From: Macrostomum hystrix
Lineage: Eukaryota; Platyhelminthes; Macrostomidae
DNA length: 64,000 bases
Direction: 5' to 3'
Assembly (NCBI GenBank): GCA_950097015.1
Contig: CATNEN010000025.1
Location: 7,730,001 to 7,794,000 of the forward strand
Part shown: positions 33,701 through 48,700 of the stretch, piece by piece
Layout: every line of letters starts with the position of its first letter
Numbering within the stretch: position 1 is the first letter of the stretch
Translations under genes and position numbers: made by a program
The notes under the pieces: model-generated
What the model was told of the DNA's origin: nothing
What the model saw: the letters and a program-made list of their open reading frames with translations, nothing else
The model's database searches: none

Positions 33701-36700
33701 GAATTCGAGATTTGATGAATTCGAGATTTGATGAATTCGAGATTTGATGAATTCGAGATTTGAAGAATTCGAGATTTGATGAATTCGAGATTTGATGAAT
33801 TCGAGATTTGAAGAATTCGAGATTTGATGAATTCGAGATTTGATGAATTTGGGATTTGAAGAATTCGGGATTTAATGAATTCGGGATTTAATGAATTCGA
33901 GATTTGAAGAATTCGGGATTTAATGAATTCGAGATTTGATGAATTTGGGATTTGAAGAATTCGGGATTTAATGAATTCGGGATTTAATGAATTCGGGATT
34001 TAATGAATTTGGGATTTGATGAATTTGGGATTTGAAGAATTCGAGATTTGATGAATTTGGGATTTGATGAATGTGGGATTTGGTGAATCCAGGATTCACT
34101 GAATTTGGGATTTCGTGATCTTGATCTATAATCTCGGATTTCTTCGATTTTGATATCCTCAAGCTCAGGGATTAAAATCCCATGGGAGCCAAACGGAAAA
34201 GGCGGAAAAAGTGCAGTTTAAGAACAACCCAAAGAACAACCTAACTTTAGCTAGCCACTTGTCAATTTCAGTTTGACAAAAATGATTCATTGTCGTGAAA
34301 ATAATTACCCTATTAAAACGGCCCTTTCTTGTTCTTAACCATCTTCTTAACTGACAGGCCGGATTGGTCAAAGTAGCCCCGTTTCCTTAGCCCTGCATTA
34401 TCTGAAATCTAGTCGGGCTAAATCGGAACAAAAATCTCTGACAAAAGGCTTTTTGCCTTTTAACTTCTGCAGGCTTCTGAAGGATTTCGTAGACCAGGAA
34501 AAATTTGCCAAAACCCATTCGAAAGGTCAATTCGCTATGCATAGACTGGAATTCAAGGAAATCACTTTGTTTCACATTAGTTTCATTACCTTTTACAATA
34601 TTCTTGTATTCTCATCTTGAATCTCCCTACATTCTCATCCCGAATCTCCCTACATTCTCATCCCGAATCTCCCTACATTCTCATCCCGAATCTCCCTGCA
34701 TTCTCATCCCGAATCTCCCTACATTCTCATCCCGAATCTCCCTGCATTCTCATCCCAAATCTCCCTGCATTCTCATCCCGAATCTCCCTGCATTCTCATC
34801 CCGAATCTCCCTGCATTCTCATCCCGAATCTCCCTGCATTCTCATCCCGAATCTCCCTGCATTCTCATCCCGAATCTCCCTGCATTCTCATCCCGAATCT
34901 CCCTGCATTCTCATCCCGAATCTCCCTGCATTCTCATCCCGAATCTCTCTTCATTCTCATCCCGAATCTCTCTTCATTCTCATCCCGAATCTCTCTTCAT
35001 TGTCATCCCAAATCTCCCTTCATTCTAATCTCGAATCTCCCTTCATTCTCATCCCAAATCTCCCTGCATTCTTATCCCGAATCTCCCTGCATTCTCATCC
35101 CGAATCTCCCTGCATTCTCATCCCAAATCTCCCTTCATTCTCATCCCGAATCTCCCTGCATTCTCATCCCGAATCTCCCTTCATTCTCATCCTGAAACTG
35201 TCGTACCGAAATGGAAATTTATAATTAGAATATTAGAAGTGAATTGAGTCGCACATATGGACACATATATACGAGTATATATAGACAGTTCATTTTGAGT
35301 ATCATTGAAACATTAAACTTGCCGGCTTGAGCAAACCAACAGCTCAACAACAGCTGAACCAGATGTGAGACGCCGCAGCTGTGTCTGGAAGGATACCAGT
35401 CATGCAGATTTAAGCTCCAAGACTCAATCCTTTTGCCAAAGAAACTTCGTACAAAGATTTCTTTTGCAGTTTTTATCGTGTTCAAGAATCTGACTTGCGC
35501 AAATGTTGCCCTGAGTTAATAATAATTTTTACGCGTAACTATCGCTCAGAGCCACTTTGTGGTCTGTTCTATTGTGCCTTTTTACATTTAATTACGAGCT
35601 CGTACGTCATTTGAATCACGTAACGGGTCTGTCTAGTTTTTATTGATCGCTTGATCTAGGCCGTTTGATTAAGCATTTTCCTTGCTTACACTTATTCACA
35701 GCTTGAGTATTTCTCTCCTTCAACTCCCATCTCCCACTCCAAAATTCAATCTAAAAAACCACATCTCCCTTCTCATAACACCCAACTCTCATCTCCCATC
35801 TCCCATCTCCCATCTCCAATCTCCCATATCCTATATCCTATATCCTATATCCCATCTCACATCTTACATCTCTTATCTCCCATCTCCCATTTCCCATATC
35901 CTATATCCTATATCCCATCTCCCATCTCCCATATCCTATATTCCATCTCCCATCTCCCATATCCTATATCCCATCTCCCATCTCCCATATCCTATATCCC
36001 ATCTCCCATATCCTATATCCTATCTCCCATCTCCCATCTCCCACTCCAAAATTCAATCTAAAAAAACCTCATCTCCCTTCTCCTAACACCCAACTCTCAT
36101 CTCCCAACTCCCATCTCCCATATCCTATATCCTATATACTATATCCTATCTCCCATCTCCCATCTCCCATATCCTATATCCTATATCCTATATCCCATCT
36201 CCCATCTCCCATCTCCAATCTCCCATATCCTATATCCTATATCCCATCTCCCATATCCTATATCCTATATCCCATCTCCCATATCCTATATCCTATATCC
36301 TATATCCTATCTCCTATCTCCCATCTCCCATCTCCAATCTCCCATCTCCCATCTCACATCTCTCATCTCCCATCTTCCATCTCCAATCTCCCATATCCTA
36401 TATCGTATATCCCATCTCCCATCTCTAATCTCCCATATCCTACATCCTATATCCCATCTCCCATCTCCCAAATATCCCATCTCTCTATTTCTTCATTCTC
36501 CTAATCTCTTATCTACCCGTCTCAATGTCACTTATAAATCCTCAGTATTGTCTCTATGGGCTACAATGTCATTCCCCCCTCGCCAAAATATGTTTTCACC
36601 TCTCAAACCTTAACTTAAAGCTTTTCCACACTCGTCCTCTCTTGTCTTCCCACTCCTCAGCTTCCCAGTCTTCTATTGTGCGCAGGTGAAAACCTATAAT

Positions 36701-39700
36701 ACAATACGTTCGCTCCAGTGCTTCTTTCTCTCACAGGTTCTTCTGCAACACTCCAGCAATTGTCAGAAGCTAATAAAGAAATCTATATTGAAATCGATAT
36801 GTTGAGAGAACAATAAGCCATTGTACTGGAGACTGGCTGTAGTCTTGCACACGCGTTTCATCTGCTGTGTGTCTCCTCTGTACTCTCTCTCTCTCTTTTC
36901 CTCTGCTCAATTCAGTACTGACTCTGCGAATTTAGAAAAGCGATAAGATTTATACCTTATCCTATCTCCCATCTCCCATCTCCCATCTCTCATCTCCCAT
37001 CTCCCATCTCCCATCTCCCATCTCCAATCTCCCATCTCCCATCTCCCATCTCCCATCTCCCATCTCCCATCTCCCATCTCCCATCTCTCATCTCACATCT
37101 CTCATCTCCCATCTCCCATCTCCCATCTCCCATCTCCCATCTCCCATCTCCCATCTCCCATCTGACATCTCTCATCTCCCATCTCTCATCTCCCATCTCA
37201 CATATCCCAAATATCCCATCTCTCTATTTCTTCATTCTCCTAATCTCCTATCTACCCGTCTCAATGTCACTTATAATCCTCAATATTGTCTCTATGGGCT
37301 ACAATGTCATTCCCCCCTCGCTCGAGGATAAGGTGGTTCTTGTCGTTTTTAATGAGCATCGGTTTTATTTCTTCGTCTGAAATTTACAATTACCAGTGCT
37401 TGCAGATTAATTATTAATGGCTACGAGCGTATTTCTGGTTGAGCTTGTCTGTGCACTGCTTTCTATAGAACAGTTAATCTTCAATCTTTATACTCTTAAC
37501 TTGTCCTTTAATTCACTCAAGTCAGACTTTCAAAGCATCGATTATTCATTAGTCACCTTCGCTTTTAGATCGCTGCTAGTTTTATGTTCTTTGTTACACT
37601 ACAAGAATACTACTGCTAGACTGTAACTCATTCTCAGAATCTCCCTGACTCTCAGTATCTCACTCTCAGTATCTCACTCTCAGTATCTCACTCTCACTCT
37701 CAGTATCTCACTCTCAGTATCTCACTCTCACTCTCAGTATCTCACTCTCACTCTCAGTATCTCACTCTCACTCTCAGTATCTCACTCTCAGTATCTCACT
37801 CTCACTCTCAGTATCTCACTCTCACTCTCAGTATCTCACTCTCAGTATCTCACTCTCAGTATCTCACTCTCAGTATCTCACTCTCACTCTCAGTATCTCA
37901 CTCTCACTCTCAGTATCTCACTCTCACTCTCAGTATCTCACTCTCACTCTCAGTATCTCACTCTCACTCTCAGTATCTCACTCTCACTCTCAGTATCTCA
38001 GTCTCAGTATCTCAGTCTCAGTATCTCACTCACTCTCAGTATCTCACTCTCAGTATCTCACTCTGAGTATCTCACTCTCAGTATCTCACTCTCAGTATCT
38101 CGCTCTCAGTATCTCACTCTCAGTATCTCACTCACCCATCTTCTCGGCCATAGCCAAGTCCTGCTGCATGAGGCAGACGGCCCTATCCAGGTTGCCTAGC
38201 AACCAGTGCGCCTTGCTCAGAGCGCTAATCACGGACGCCCTCAGCCTGTTGAAGTCTGTCCCGCCGACTACTGGCAGTTGGAGCGCGCTTTCCAGACAGG
38301 CCGCCGACTGTCTGTGAAGGCCGCGGCTCTCCAGCTCCTGGCCGATTGCGGCGGCGATCACGAAGGGACTCTCGGCCATAGACAGTTGGCTCAGTTGGGC
38401 CCGCATCGCTCGGAATTGGTCTGTGCGTTAGAGGGATTTAGATTTTATAGACCACATGGAACTGTTTCGACACAGGGAATGGGATATTGTCTGTCAGAAT
38501 GGGATTTTAGATTGAGGGAATGGGATATTCCCTGTCAGAATGGGATTTTAGATTGAGGGAATGCGATATTGTCTGTCAGAATGGGATTTTAGATTGAGGG
38601 AACGGGATATTGTCTGTCAGAATGGGCTTTTGGATTGAGGGAATGCGATATTGTCTGTCAGAATGGGATTTTAGATTGAGGGAATGCGATATTGTCTGTC
38701 AGAATGGGATTTTAGATTGAGGGAATGGGATATTGTCTGTCAGAATGGGATTTTAGATTGAGGGAATGGGATATTGTCTGTCAGAATGGGATTTTAGCTT
38801 GAGAAAATGAGATTGACAGCATCAAAAGAGCTTGATTCTCACCTCCGATCGGGGAGTCAGTCGCGCAGCTGATCAGTTCCTGAAGCCGATTTGAGTCGTC
38901 CGGATTTTGGCCGAGTCGGATACAAAGCGACGCCACCGCGTCAGCGAACTGGACCAGGCTGTGAGGGCCGCCGTCTGTCGACTGGCTCTGCGGGAGGGTG
39001 GCTCGTCGAATAAATTGTTGCCAGGTGTTCTTAATGGCGATACGAGTTTCTGGGAGGGTTGTGTTCTAAACATGAGGATCTGGGAGGGTTGTGTTCTAAA
39101 CATGAGGATCTGGGAGGGTTGTGTTCTAAACATGAGGATCTGGGAGGGTTGTGTTCTAAACCTGAGGATCAGGGAGGGTTGTGTTCTAAACCTGAGAATC
39201 AGGGAGGGTTGTGTTCTAAACATGAGGATCTTGGAGGGTTGTGTTCTAAACATGAGGATCAGGGAGGGTTGTGTTCTAAACCTGAGGATCTGGGAGGGTT
39301 GTGTTCTAAACATGAGGATCAGGGAGGGTTGTGTTCTAAACCTGAGGATCTGGGAGGGTTGTGTTCTAAACCTGAGGATCAGGGAGGGTTGTGTTCTAAA
39401 CCTGAGGATCTGGGAGGGTTGTGTTCTAAACCTGAGGATCAGGGAGGGTTGTGTTCTAAACCTGAGGATCAGGGAGGTTGTGTTCTAAACCTGAGGATCA
39501 GGGAGGGTTGTGTTCTAAACCTGAGGATCAGGGAGGGTTGTGTTCTAAACATGAGGATCAGGGAGGGTTGTGTTCTAAACATGAGGATCTGGGAGGGTTG
39601 TGTTCTAAACCTGAGGATCAGGGAGGGTTGTGTTCTAAACCTGAGAATCAGGGAGGGTTGTGTTCTAAACCTGAGGATCAGGGAGGGTTGTGTTCTAAAC

Positions 39701-42700
39701 ATGAGGATCAGGGAGGGTTGTGTTCTAAACATGAGGATCAGGGAGGGTTGTGTTCTAAACATGAGGATCAGTGAGGGTTGTGTTCTAAACCTGAGGATCA
39801 GGGAGGGTTGTGTTCTAAACATGAGGATCAGGGAGGGTTGTGTTCTAAACCTGAGAATCAGGGAGGGTTGTGTTCTAAACATGAGGATCAGGGAGGGTTG
39901 TGTTCTAAACCTGAGGATCAGGGAGGGTTGTGTTCTAAACCTGAGGATCTGGGAGGGTTGTGTTCTAAACCTGAGGATCAGGGAGGGTTGTGTTCTAAAC
40001 ATGAGGATCAGGGAGGGTTGTGTTCTAAACATGAGGATCAGGGAGGGTTGTGTTCTAAACATGAGGATCAGTGAGGGTTGTGTTCTAAACCTGAGGATCA
40101 GGGAGGGTTGTGTTCTAAACCTGAGGATCAGGGAGGGTTGTGTTCTAAACCTGAGGATCAGGGAGGGTTGTGTTCTAAACCTGAGGATCAGGGAGGGTTG
40201 TGTTCTAAACATGAGGATCAGGGAGGGTTGTGTTCTAAACATGAGGATCTTGGAGGGTTGTGTTCTAAACCTGAGGATCAGGGAGGGTTGTGTTCTAAAC
40301 CTGAGGATCTGGGAGGGTTGTGTTCTAAACCTGAGGATCTGGGAGGGTTGTGTTCTAAACCTGAGGATCTGAGAGGGTTGTGTTCTAAACATGAGGATCA
40401 GGGAGGGTTGTGTTCTAAACCTGAGGATCTGGGAGGGTTGTGTTCTAAACATGAGGATCTTGGAGGGTTGTGTTCTAAACATGAGGATCAGGGAGGGTTG
40501 TGTTCTAAACCTGAGGATCTGGGAGGGTTGTGTTCTAAACATGAGGATCAGGGAGGGTTGTGTTCTAAACCTGAGGATCTGGGAGGGTTGTGTTCTAAAC
40601 CTGAGGATCAGGGAGGGTTGTGTTCTAAACCTGAGGATCTGGGAGGGTTGTGTTCTAAACCTGAGGATCAGGGAGGGTTGTGTTCTAAACCTGAGGATCT
40701 AGGAGGGTTGTGTTCTAAACCTGAGGATCTGGGAGGGTTGTGTTCTAAACCTGAGGATCTGGGAGGGTTGTGTTCTAAACATGAGGATCAGGGAGGGTTG
40801 TGTTCTAAACGTGAGAATCAGGGAGGGTTGTGTTCTAAACATGAGGATCTTGGAGGGTTGTGTTCTAAACATGAGGATCAGTGAGGGTTGTGTTCTAAAC
40901 CTGAGGATCAGGGAGGGTTGTGTTCTAAACATGAGGATCAGGGAGGGTTGTGTTCTAAACCTGAGAATCAGGGAGGGTTGTGTTCTAAACATGAGGATCA
41001 GGGAGGGTTGTGTTCTAAACATGAGGATCAGGGAGAGTTGTGTTCTAAACCTGAGGATCAGGGAGGGTTGTGTTCTAAACCTGAGGATCTGGGAGGGTTG
41101 TGTTCTAAACCTGAGGATCAGGGAGGGTTGTGTTCTAAACATGAGGATCAGGGAGGGTTGTGTTCTAAACATGAGGATCAGGGAGGGTTGTGTTCTAAAC
41201 ATGAGGATCAGTGAGGGTTGTGTTCTAAACCTGAGGATCAGGGAGGGTTGTGTTCTAAACCTGAGGATCAGGGAGGGTTGTGTTCTAAACATGAGGATCT
41301 GGGAGGGTTGTGTTCTAAACCTGAGGATCTGGGAGGGTTGTGTTCTAATCAGGGAGGGTTGTGTTCTAAACATGAGGATCTTGGAGGGTTGTGTTCTAAA
41401 CATGAGGATCAGGGAGGGTTGTGTTCTAAACCTGAGGATCTGGGAGGGTTGTGTTCTAAACATGAGGATCAGGGAGGGTTGTGTTCTAAACCTGAGGATC
41501 TGGGAGGGTTGTGTTCTAAACCTGAGGATCAGGGAGGGTTGTGTTCTAAACATGAGGATCAGGGAGGGTTGTGTTCTAAACCTGAGGATCAGGGAGGGTT
41601 GTGTTCTAAACCTGAGGATCAGGGAGGGTTGTGTTCTAAACCTGAGGATCAGGGAGGGTTGTGTTCTAAACATGAGGATCAGGGAGGGTTGTGTTCTAAA
41701 CATGAGGATCAGGGAGGGTTGTGTTCTAAACCTGAGGATCAGGGAGGGTTGTGTTCTAAACATGAGGATCAGGGAGGGTTGTGTTCTAAACATGAGGATC
41801 AGGGAGGGTTGTGTTCTAAACATGAGGATCTGGGAGTGTTGTGTTCTTAACATGAGGATCAGGGAGGGTTGTGTTCTAAACATGAGGATCAGGGAGGGTT
41901 GTGTTCTAAACATGAGGATCAGGGAGGGTTGTGTTCTAAACCTGAGGATCAGGGAGGGTTGTGTTCTAAACCTGAGGATCAGGGAGGGTTGTGTTCTAAA
42001 CCTGAGGATCAGGGAGGGTTGTGTTCTAAACCTGAGGATCAGGGAGGGTTGTGTTCTAAACCTGAGGATCAGGGAGGGTTGTGTTCTAAACATGAGGATC
42101 AGGGAGGGTTGTGTTCTAAACATGAGGATCAGGGAGGGTTGTGTTCTAAACCTGAGGATCAGGGAGGGTTGTGTTCTAAACCTGAGGATCAGGGAGGGTT
42201 GTGTTCTAAACCTGAGGATCAGGGAGGGTTGTGTTCTAAACCTGAGGATCTGGGAGGGTTGTGTTCTAAACATGAGGATCAGGGAGGGTTGTGTTCTAAA
42301 CATGAGGATCTGGGAGGGTTGTGTTCTAAACATGAGGATCTTGGAGGGTTGTGTTCTAAACATGAGGATCAGGGAGGGTTGTGTTCTAAACCTGAGGATC
42401 TGGGAGGGTTGTGTTCTAAACATGAGGATCAGGGAGGGTTGTGTTCTAAACCTGAGGATCTGGGAGGGTTGTGTTCTAAACCTGAGGATCAGGGAGGGTT
42501 GTGTTCTAAACCTGAGGATCTGGGAGGGTTGTGTTCTAAACCTGAGGATCAGGGAGGGTTGTGTTCTAAACCTGAGGATCAGGGAGGTTGTGTTCTAAAC
42601 CTGAGGATCAGGGAGGGTTGTGTTCTAAACCTGAGGATCAGGGAGGGTTGTGTTCTAAACATGAGGATCTGGGAGGGTTGTGTTCTAAACCTGAGGATCA

Positions 42701-45700
42701 GGGAGGGTTGTGTTCTAAACATGAGGATCAGGGAGGGTTGTGTTCTAAACATGAGGATCAGGGAGGGTTGTGTTCTAAACCTGAGGATCAGGGAGGGTTG
42801 TGTTCTAAACCTGAGGATCTGGGAGGGTTGTGTTCTAAACCTGAGGATCTGGGAGGGTTGTGTTCTAAACCTGAGGATCTGGGAGGGTTGTGTTCTAAAC
42901 ATGAGGATCAGGGAGGGTTGTGTTCTAAACCTGAGAATCAGGGAGGGTTGTGTTCTAAACATGAGGATCTTGGAGGGTTGTGTTCTAAACATGAGGATCA
43001 GGGAGGGTTGTGTTCTAAACCTGAGGATCTGGGAGGGTTGTGTTCTAAACATGAGGATCAGGGAGGGTTGTGTTCTAAACCTGAGGATCTGGGAGGGTTG
43101 TGTTCTAAACCTGAGGATCAGGGAGGGTTGTGTTCTAAACCTGAGGATCTGGGAGGGTTGTGTTCTAAACCTGAGGATCAGGGAGGGTTGTGTTCTAAAC
43201 CTGAGGATCAGGGAGGTTGTGTTCTAAACCTGAGGATCAGGGAGGGTTGTGTTCTAAACCTGAGGATCAGGGAGGGTTGTGTTCTAAACATGAGGATCAG
43301 GGAGGGTTGTGTTCTAAACATGAGGATCAGGGAGGGTTGTGTTCTAAACATGAGGATCAGTGAGGGTTGTGTTCTAAACATGAGGATCAGGGAGGGTTGT
43401 GTTCTAAACATGAGGATCAGGGAGGGTTGTGTTCTAAACATGAGGATCTGGGAGGGTTGTGTTCTAAACCTGAGGATCTGGGAGGGTTGTGTTCTAATCA
43501 GGGAGGGTTGTGTTCTAAACATGAGGATCTTGGAGGGTTGTGTTCTAAACATGAGGATCAGGGAGGGTTGTGTTCTAAACCTGAGGATCAGGGAGGGTTG
43601 TGTTCTAAACATGAGGATCAGGGAGGGTTGTGTTCTAAACCTGAGGATCTGGGAGGGTTGTGTTCTAAACCTGAGGATCAGGGAGGGTTGTGTTCTAAAC
43701 ATGAGGATCAGGGAGGGTTGTGTTCTAAACCTGAGGATCAGGGAGGGTTGTGTTCTAAACCTGAGGATCAGGGAGGGTTGTGTTCTAAACCTGAGGATCA
43801 GGGAGGGTTGTGTTCTAAACATGAGGATCAGGGAGGGTTGTGTTCTAAACATGAGGATCAGGGAGGGTTGTGTTCTAAACCTGAGGATCAGGGAGGGTTG
43901 TGTTCTAAACATGAGGATCAGGGAGGGTTGTGTTCTAAACATGAGGATCAGGGAGGGTTGTGTTCTAAACATGAGGATCTGGGAGGGTTGTGTTCTAAAC
44001 ATGAGGATCAGGGAGGGTTGTGTTCTAAACATGAGGATCAGGGAGGGTTGTGTTCTAAACATGAGGATCAGGGAGGGTTGTGTTCTAAACCTGAGGATCA
44101 GGGAGGGTTGTGTTCTAAACCTGAGGATCAGGGGGGTTGTGTTCTAAACCTGAGGATCAGGGAGGGTTTGTGTTCTAAACCTGAGGATCAGGGAGGGTTG
44201 TGTTCTAAACCTGAGGATCAGGGAGGGTTGTGTTCTAAACATGAGGATCAGGGAGGGTTGTGTTCTAAACATGAGGATCAGGGAGGGTTGTGTTCTAAAC
44301 CTGAGGATCAGGGAGGGTTGTGTTCTAAACCTGAGGATCAGGGAGGGTTGTGTTCTAAACCTGAGGATCAGGGAGGGTTGTGTTCTAAACCTGAGGATCT
44401 GGGAGGGTTGTGTTCTAAACATGAGGATCAGGGAGGGTTGTGTTCTAAACATGAGGATCTGGGAGGGTTGTGTTCTAAACATGAGGATCTTGGAGGGTTG
44501 TGTTCTAAACATGAGGATCAGGGAGGGTTGTGTTCTAAACCTGAGGATCTGGGAGGGTTGTGTTCTAAACATGAGGATCAGGGAGGGTTGTGTTCTAAAC
44601 CTGAGGATCTGGGAGGGTTGTGTTCTAAACCTGAGGATCAGGGAGGGTTGTGTTCTAAACCTGAGGATCTGGGAGGGTTGTGTTCTAAACCTGAGGATCA
44701 GGGAGGGTTGTGTTCTAAACCTGAGGATCAGGGAGGTTGTGTTCTAAACCTGAGGATCAGGGAGGGTTGTGTTCTAAACCTGAGGATCAGGGAGGGTTGT
44801 GTTCTAAACATGAGGATCTGGGAGGGTTGTGTTCTAAACCTGAGGATCAGGGAGGGTTGTGTTCTAAACATGAGGATCAGGGAGGGTTGTGTTCTAAACA
44901 TGAGGATCAGGGAGGGTTGTGTTCTAAACCTGAGGATCAGGGAGGGTTGTGTTCTAAACCTGAGGATCTGGGAGGGTTGTGTTCTAAACCTGAGGATCTG
45001 GGAGGGTTGTGTTCTAAACCTGAGGATCTGGGAGGGTTGTGTTCTAAACATGAGGATCAGGGAGGGTTGTGTTCTAAACCTGAGAATCAGGGAGGGTTGT
45101 GTTCTAAACATGAGGATCTTGGAGGGTTGTGTTCTAAACATGAGGATCAGGGAGGGTTGTGTTCTAAACCTGAGGATCTGGGAGGGTTGTGTTCTAAACA
45201 TGAGGATCAGGGAGGGTTGTGTTCTAAACCTGAGGATCTGGGAGGGTTGTGTTCTAAACCTGAGGATCAGGGAGGGTTGTGTTCTAAACCTGAGGATCTG
45301 GGAGGGTTGTGTTCTAAACCTGAGGATCAGGGAGGGTTGTGTTCTAAACCTGAGGATCAGGGAGGGTTGTGTTCTAAACCTGAGGATCAGGGAGGGTTGT
45401 GTTCTAAACCTGAGGATCAGGGAGGGTTGTGTTCTAAACATGAGGATCAGGGAGGGTTGTGTTCTAAACATGAGGATCTGGGAGGGTTGTGTTCTAAACC
45501 TGAGGATCAGGGAGGGTTGTGTTCTAAACCTGAGGATCAGGGAGGGTTGTGTTCTAAACATGAGGATCAGGGAGGGTTGTGTTCTAAACATGAGGATCAG
45601 GGAGGGTTGTGTTCTAAACATGAGGATCAGGGAGGGTTGTGTTCTAAACATGAGGATCAGTGAGGGTTGTGTTCTAAACCTGAGGATCAGGGAGGGTTTT

Positions 45701-48700
45701 GTTCTAAACATGAGGATCAGGGAGGGTTGTGTTCTAAACCTGAGAATCAGGGAGGGTTGTGTTCTAAACATGAGGATCAGGGAGGGTTGTGTTCTAAACC
45801 TGAGGATCAGGGAGGGTTGTGTTCTAAACCTGAGGATCTGGGAGGGTTGTGTTCTAAACCTGAGGATCAGGGAGGGTTGTGTTCTAAACATGAGGATCAG
45901 GGAGGGTTGTGTTCTAAACATGAGGATCAGGGAGGGTTGTGTTCTAAACATGAGGATCAGTGAGGGTTGTGTTCTAAACCTGAGGATCAGGGAGGGTTGT
46001 GTTCTAAACCTGAGGATCAGGGAGGGTTGTGTTCTAAACATGAGGATCTGGGAGGGTTGTGTTCTAAACCTGAGGATCTGGGAGGGTTGTGTTCTAATCA
46101 GGGAGGGTTGTGTTCTAAACATGAGGATCTTGGAGGGTTGTGTTCTAAACCTGAGGATCAGGGAGGGTTGTGTTCTAAACCTGAGGATCTGGGAGGGTTG
46201 TGTTCTAAACCTGAGGATCTGGGAGGGTTGTGTTCTAAACCTGAGGATCTGGGAGGGTTGTGTTCTAAACATGAGGATCAGGGAGGGTTGTGTTCTAAAC
46301 CTGAGGATCTGGGAGGGTTGTGTTCTAAACATGAGGATCTTGGAGGGTTGTGTTCTAAACATGAGGATCAGGGAGGGTTGTGTTCTAAACCTGAGGATCT
46401 GGGAGGGTTGTGTTCTAAACATGAGGATCAGGGAGGGTTGTGTTCTAAACCTGAGGATCTGGGAGGGTTGTGTTCTAAACCTGAGGATCAGGGAGGGTTG
46501 TGTTCTAAACCTGAGGATCTGGGAGGGTTGTGTTCTAAACCTGAGGATCAGGGAGGGTTGTGTTCTAAACCTGAGGATCTAGGAGGGTTGTGTTCTAAAC
46601 CTGAGGATCTGGGAGGGTTGTGTTCTAAACCTGAGGATCTGGGAGGGTTGTGTTCTAAACATGAGGATCAGGGAGGGTTGTGTTCTAAACCTGAGAATCA
46701 GGGAGGGTTGTGTTCTAAACATGAGGATCTTGGAGGGTTGTGTTCTAAACATGAGGATCAGGGAGGGTTGTGTTCTAAACCTGAGGATCTGGGAGGGTTG
46801 TGTTCTAAACATGAGGATCAGGGAGGGTTGTGTTCTAAACCTGAGGATCTGGGAGGGTTGTGTTCTAAACCTGAGGATCAGGGAGGGTTGTGTTCTAAAC
46901 CTGAGGATCTGGGAGGGTTGTGTTCTAAACCTGAGGATCAGGGAGGGTTGTGTTCTAAACCTGAGGATCAGGGAGGTTTTGTTCTAAACCTGAGGATCAG
47001 GGAGGGTTGTGTTCTAAACCTGAGGATCAGGGAGGGTTGTGTTCTAAACATGAGGATCAGGGAGGGTTGTGTTCTAAACATGAGGATCTGGGAGGGTTGT
47101 GTTCTAAACCTGAGGATCAGGGAGGGTTGTGTTCTAAACCTGAGGATCAGGGAGGGTTGTGTTCTAAACCTGAGGATCAGGGAGGGTTGTGTTCTTAACA
47201 TGAGGATCAGGGAGGGTTGTGTTCTAAACATGAGGATCAGGGAGGGTTGTGTTCTAAACATGAGGATCAGTGAGGGTTGTGTTCTAAACCTGAGGATCAG
47301 GGAGGGTTGTGTTCTAAACATGAGGATCAGGGAGGGTTGTGTTCTAAACCTGAGAATCAGGGAGGGTTGTGTTCTAAACATGAGGATCAGGGAGGGTTGT
47401 GTTCTAAACATGAGGATCAGGGAGGGTTGTGTTCTAAACCTGAGGATCAGGGAGGGTTGTGTTCTAAACCTGAGGATCAGGGAGGGTTGTGTTCTAAACC
47501 TGAGGATCAGGGAGGGTTGTGTTCTAAACATGAGGATCAGGGAGGGTTGTGTTCTAAACATGAGGATCAGGGAGGGTTGTGTTCTAAACATGAGGATCAG
47601 TGAGGGTTGTGTTCTAAACCTGAGGATCAGGGAGGGTTGTGTTCTAAACCTGAGGATCAGGGAGGGTTGTGTTCTAAACATGAGGATCTGGGAGGGTTGT
47701 GTTCTAAACCTGAGGATCTGGGAGGGTTGTGTTCTAATCAGGGAGGGTTGTGTTCTAAACATGAGGATCTTGGAGGGTTGTGTTCTAAACATGAGGATCA
47801 GGGAGGGTTGTGTTCTAAACCTGAGGATCTGGGAGGGTTGTGTTCTAAACATGAGGATCAGGGAGGGTTGTGTTCTAAACCTGAGGATCTGGGAGGGTTG
47901 TGTTCTAAACCTGAGGATCAGGGAGGGTTGTGTTCTAAACATGAGGATCAGGGAGGGTTGTGTTCTAAACCTGAGGATCAGGGAGGGTTGTGTTCTAAAC
48001 CTGAGGATCAGGGAGGGTTGTGTTCTAAACCTGAGGATCAGGGAGGGTTGTGTTCTAAACATGAGGATCAGGGAGGGTTGTGTTCTAAACATGAGGATCA
48101 GGGAGGGTTGTGTTCTAAACATGAGGATCAGGGAGGGTTGTGTTCTAAACATGAGGATCAGGGAGGGTTGTGTTCTAAACATGAGGATCAGGGAGGGTTG
48201 TGTTCTAAACCTGAGGATCAGGGGGGTTGTGTTCTAAACCTGAGGATCAGGGAGGGTTGTGTTCTAAACCTGAGGATCAGGGAGGGTTGTGTTCTAAACC
48301 TGAGGATCAGGGAGGGTTGTGTTCTAAACATGAGGATCAGGGAGGGTTGTGTTCTAAACATGAGGATCAGGGAGGGTTGTGTTCTAAACCTGAGGATCAG
48401 GGAGGGTTGTGTTCTAAACCTGAGGATCTGGGAGGGTTGTGTTCTAAACCTGAGGATCAGGGAGGGTTGTGTTCTAAACCTGAGGATCTGGGAGGGTTGT
48501 GTTCTAAACATGAGGATCAGGGAGGGTTGTGTTCTAAACATGAGGATCTGGGAGGGTTGTGTTCTAAACATGAGGATCTTGGAGGGTTGTGTTCTAAACA
48601 TGAGGATCAGGGAGGGTTGTGTTCTAAACATGAGGATCAGGGAGGGTTGTGTTCTAAACCTGAGGATCTGGGAGGGTTGTGTTCTAAACCTGAGGATCAG

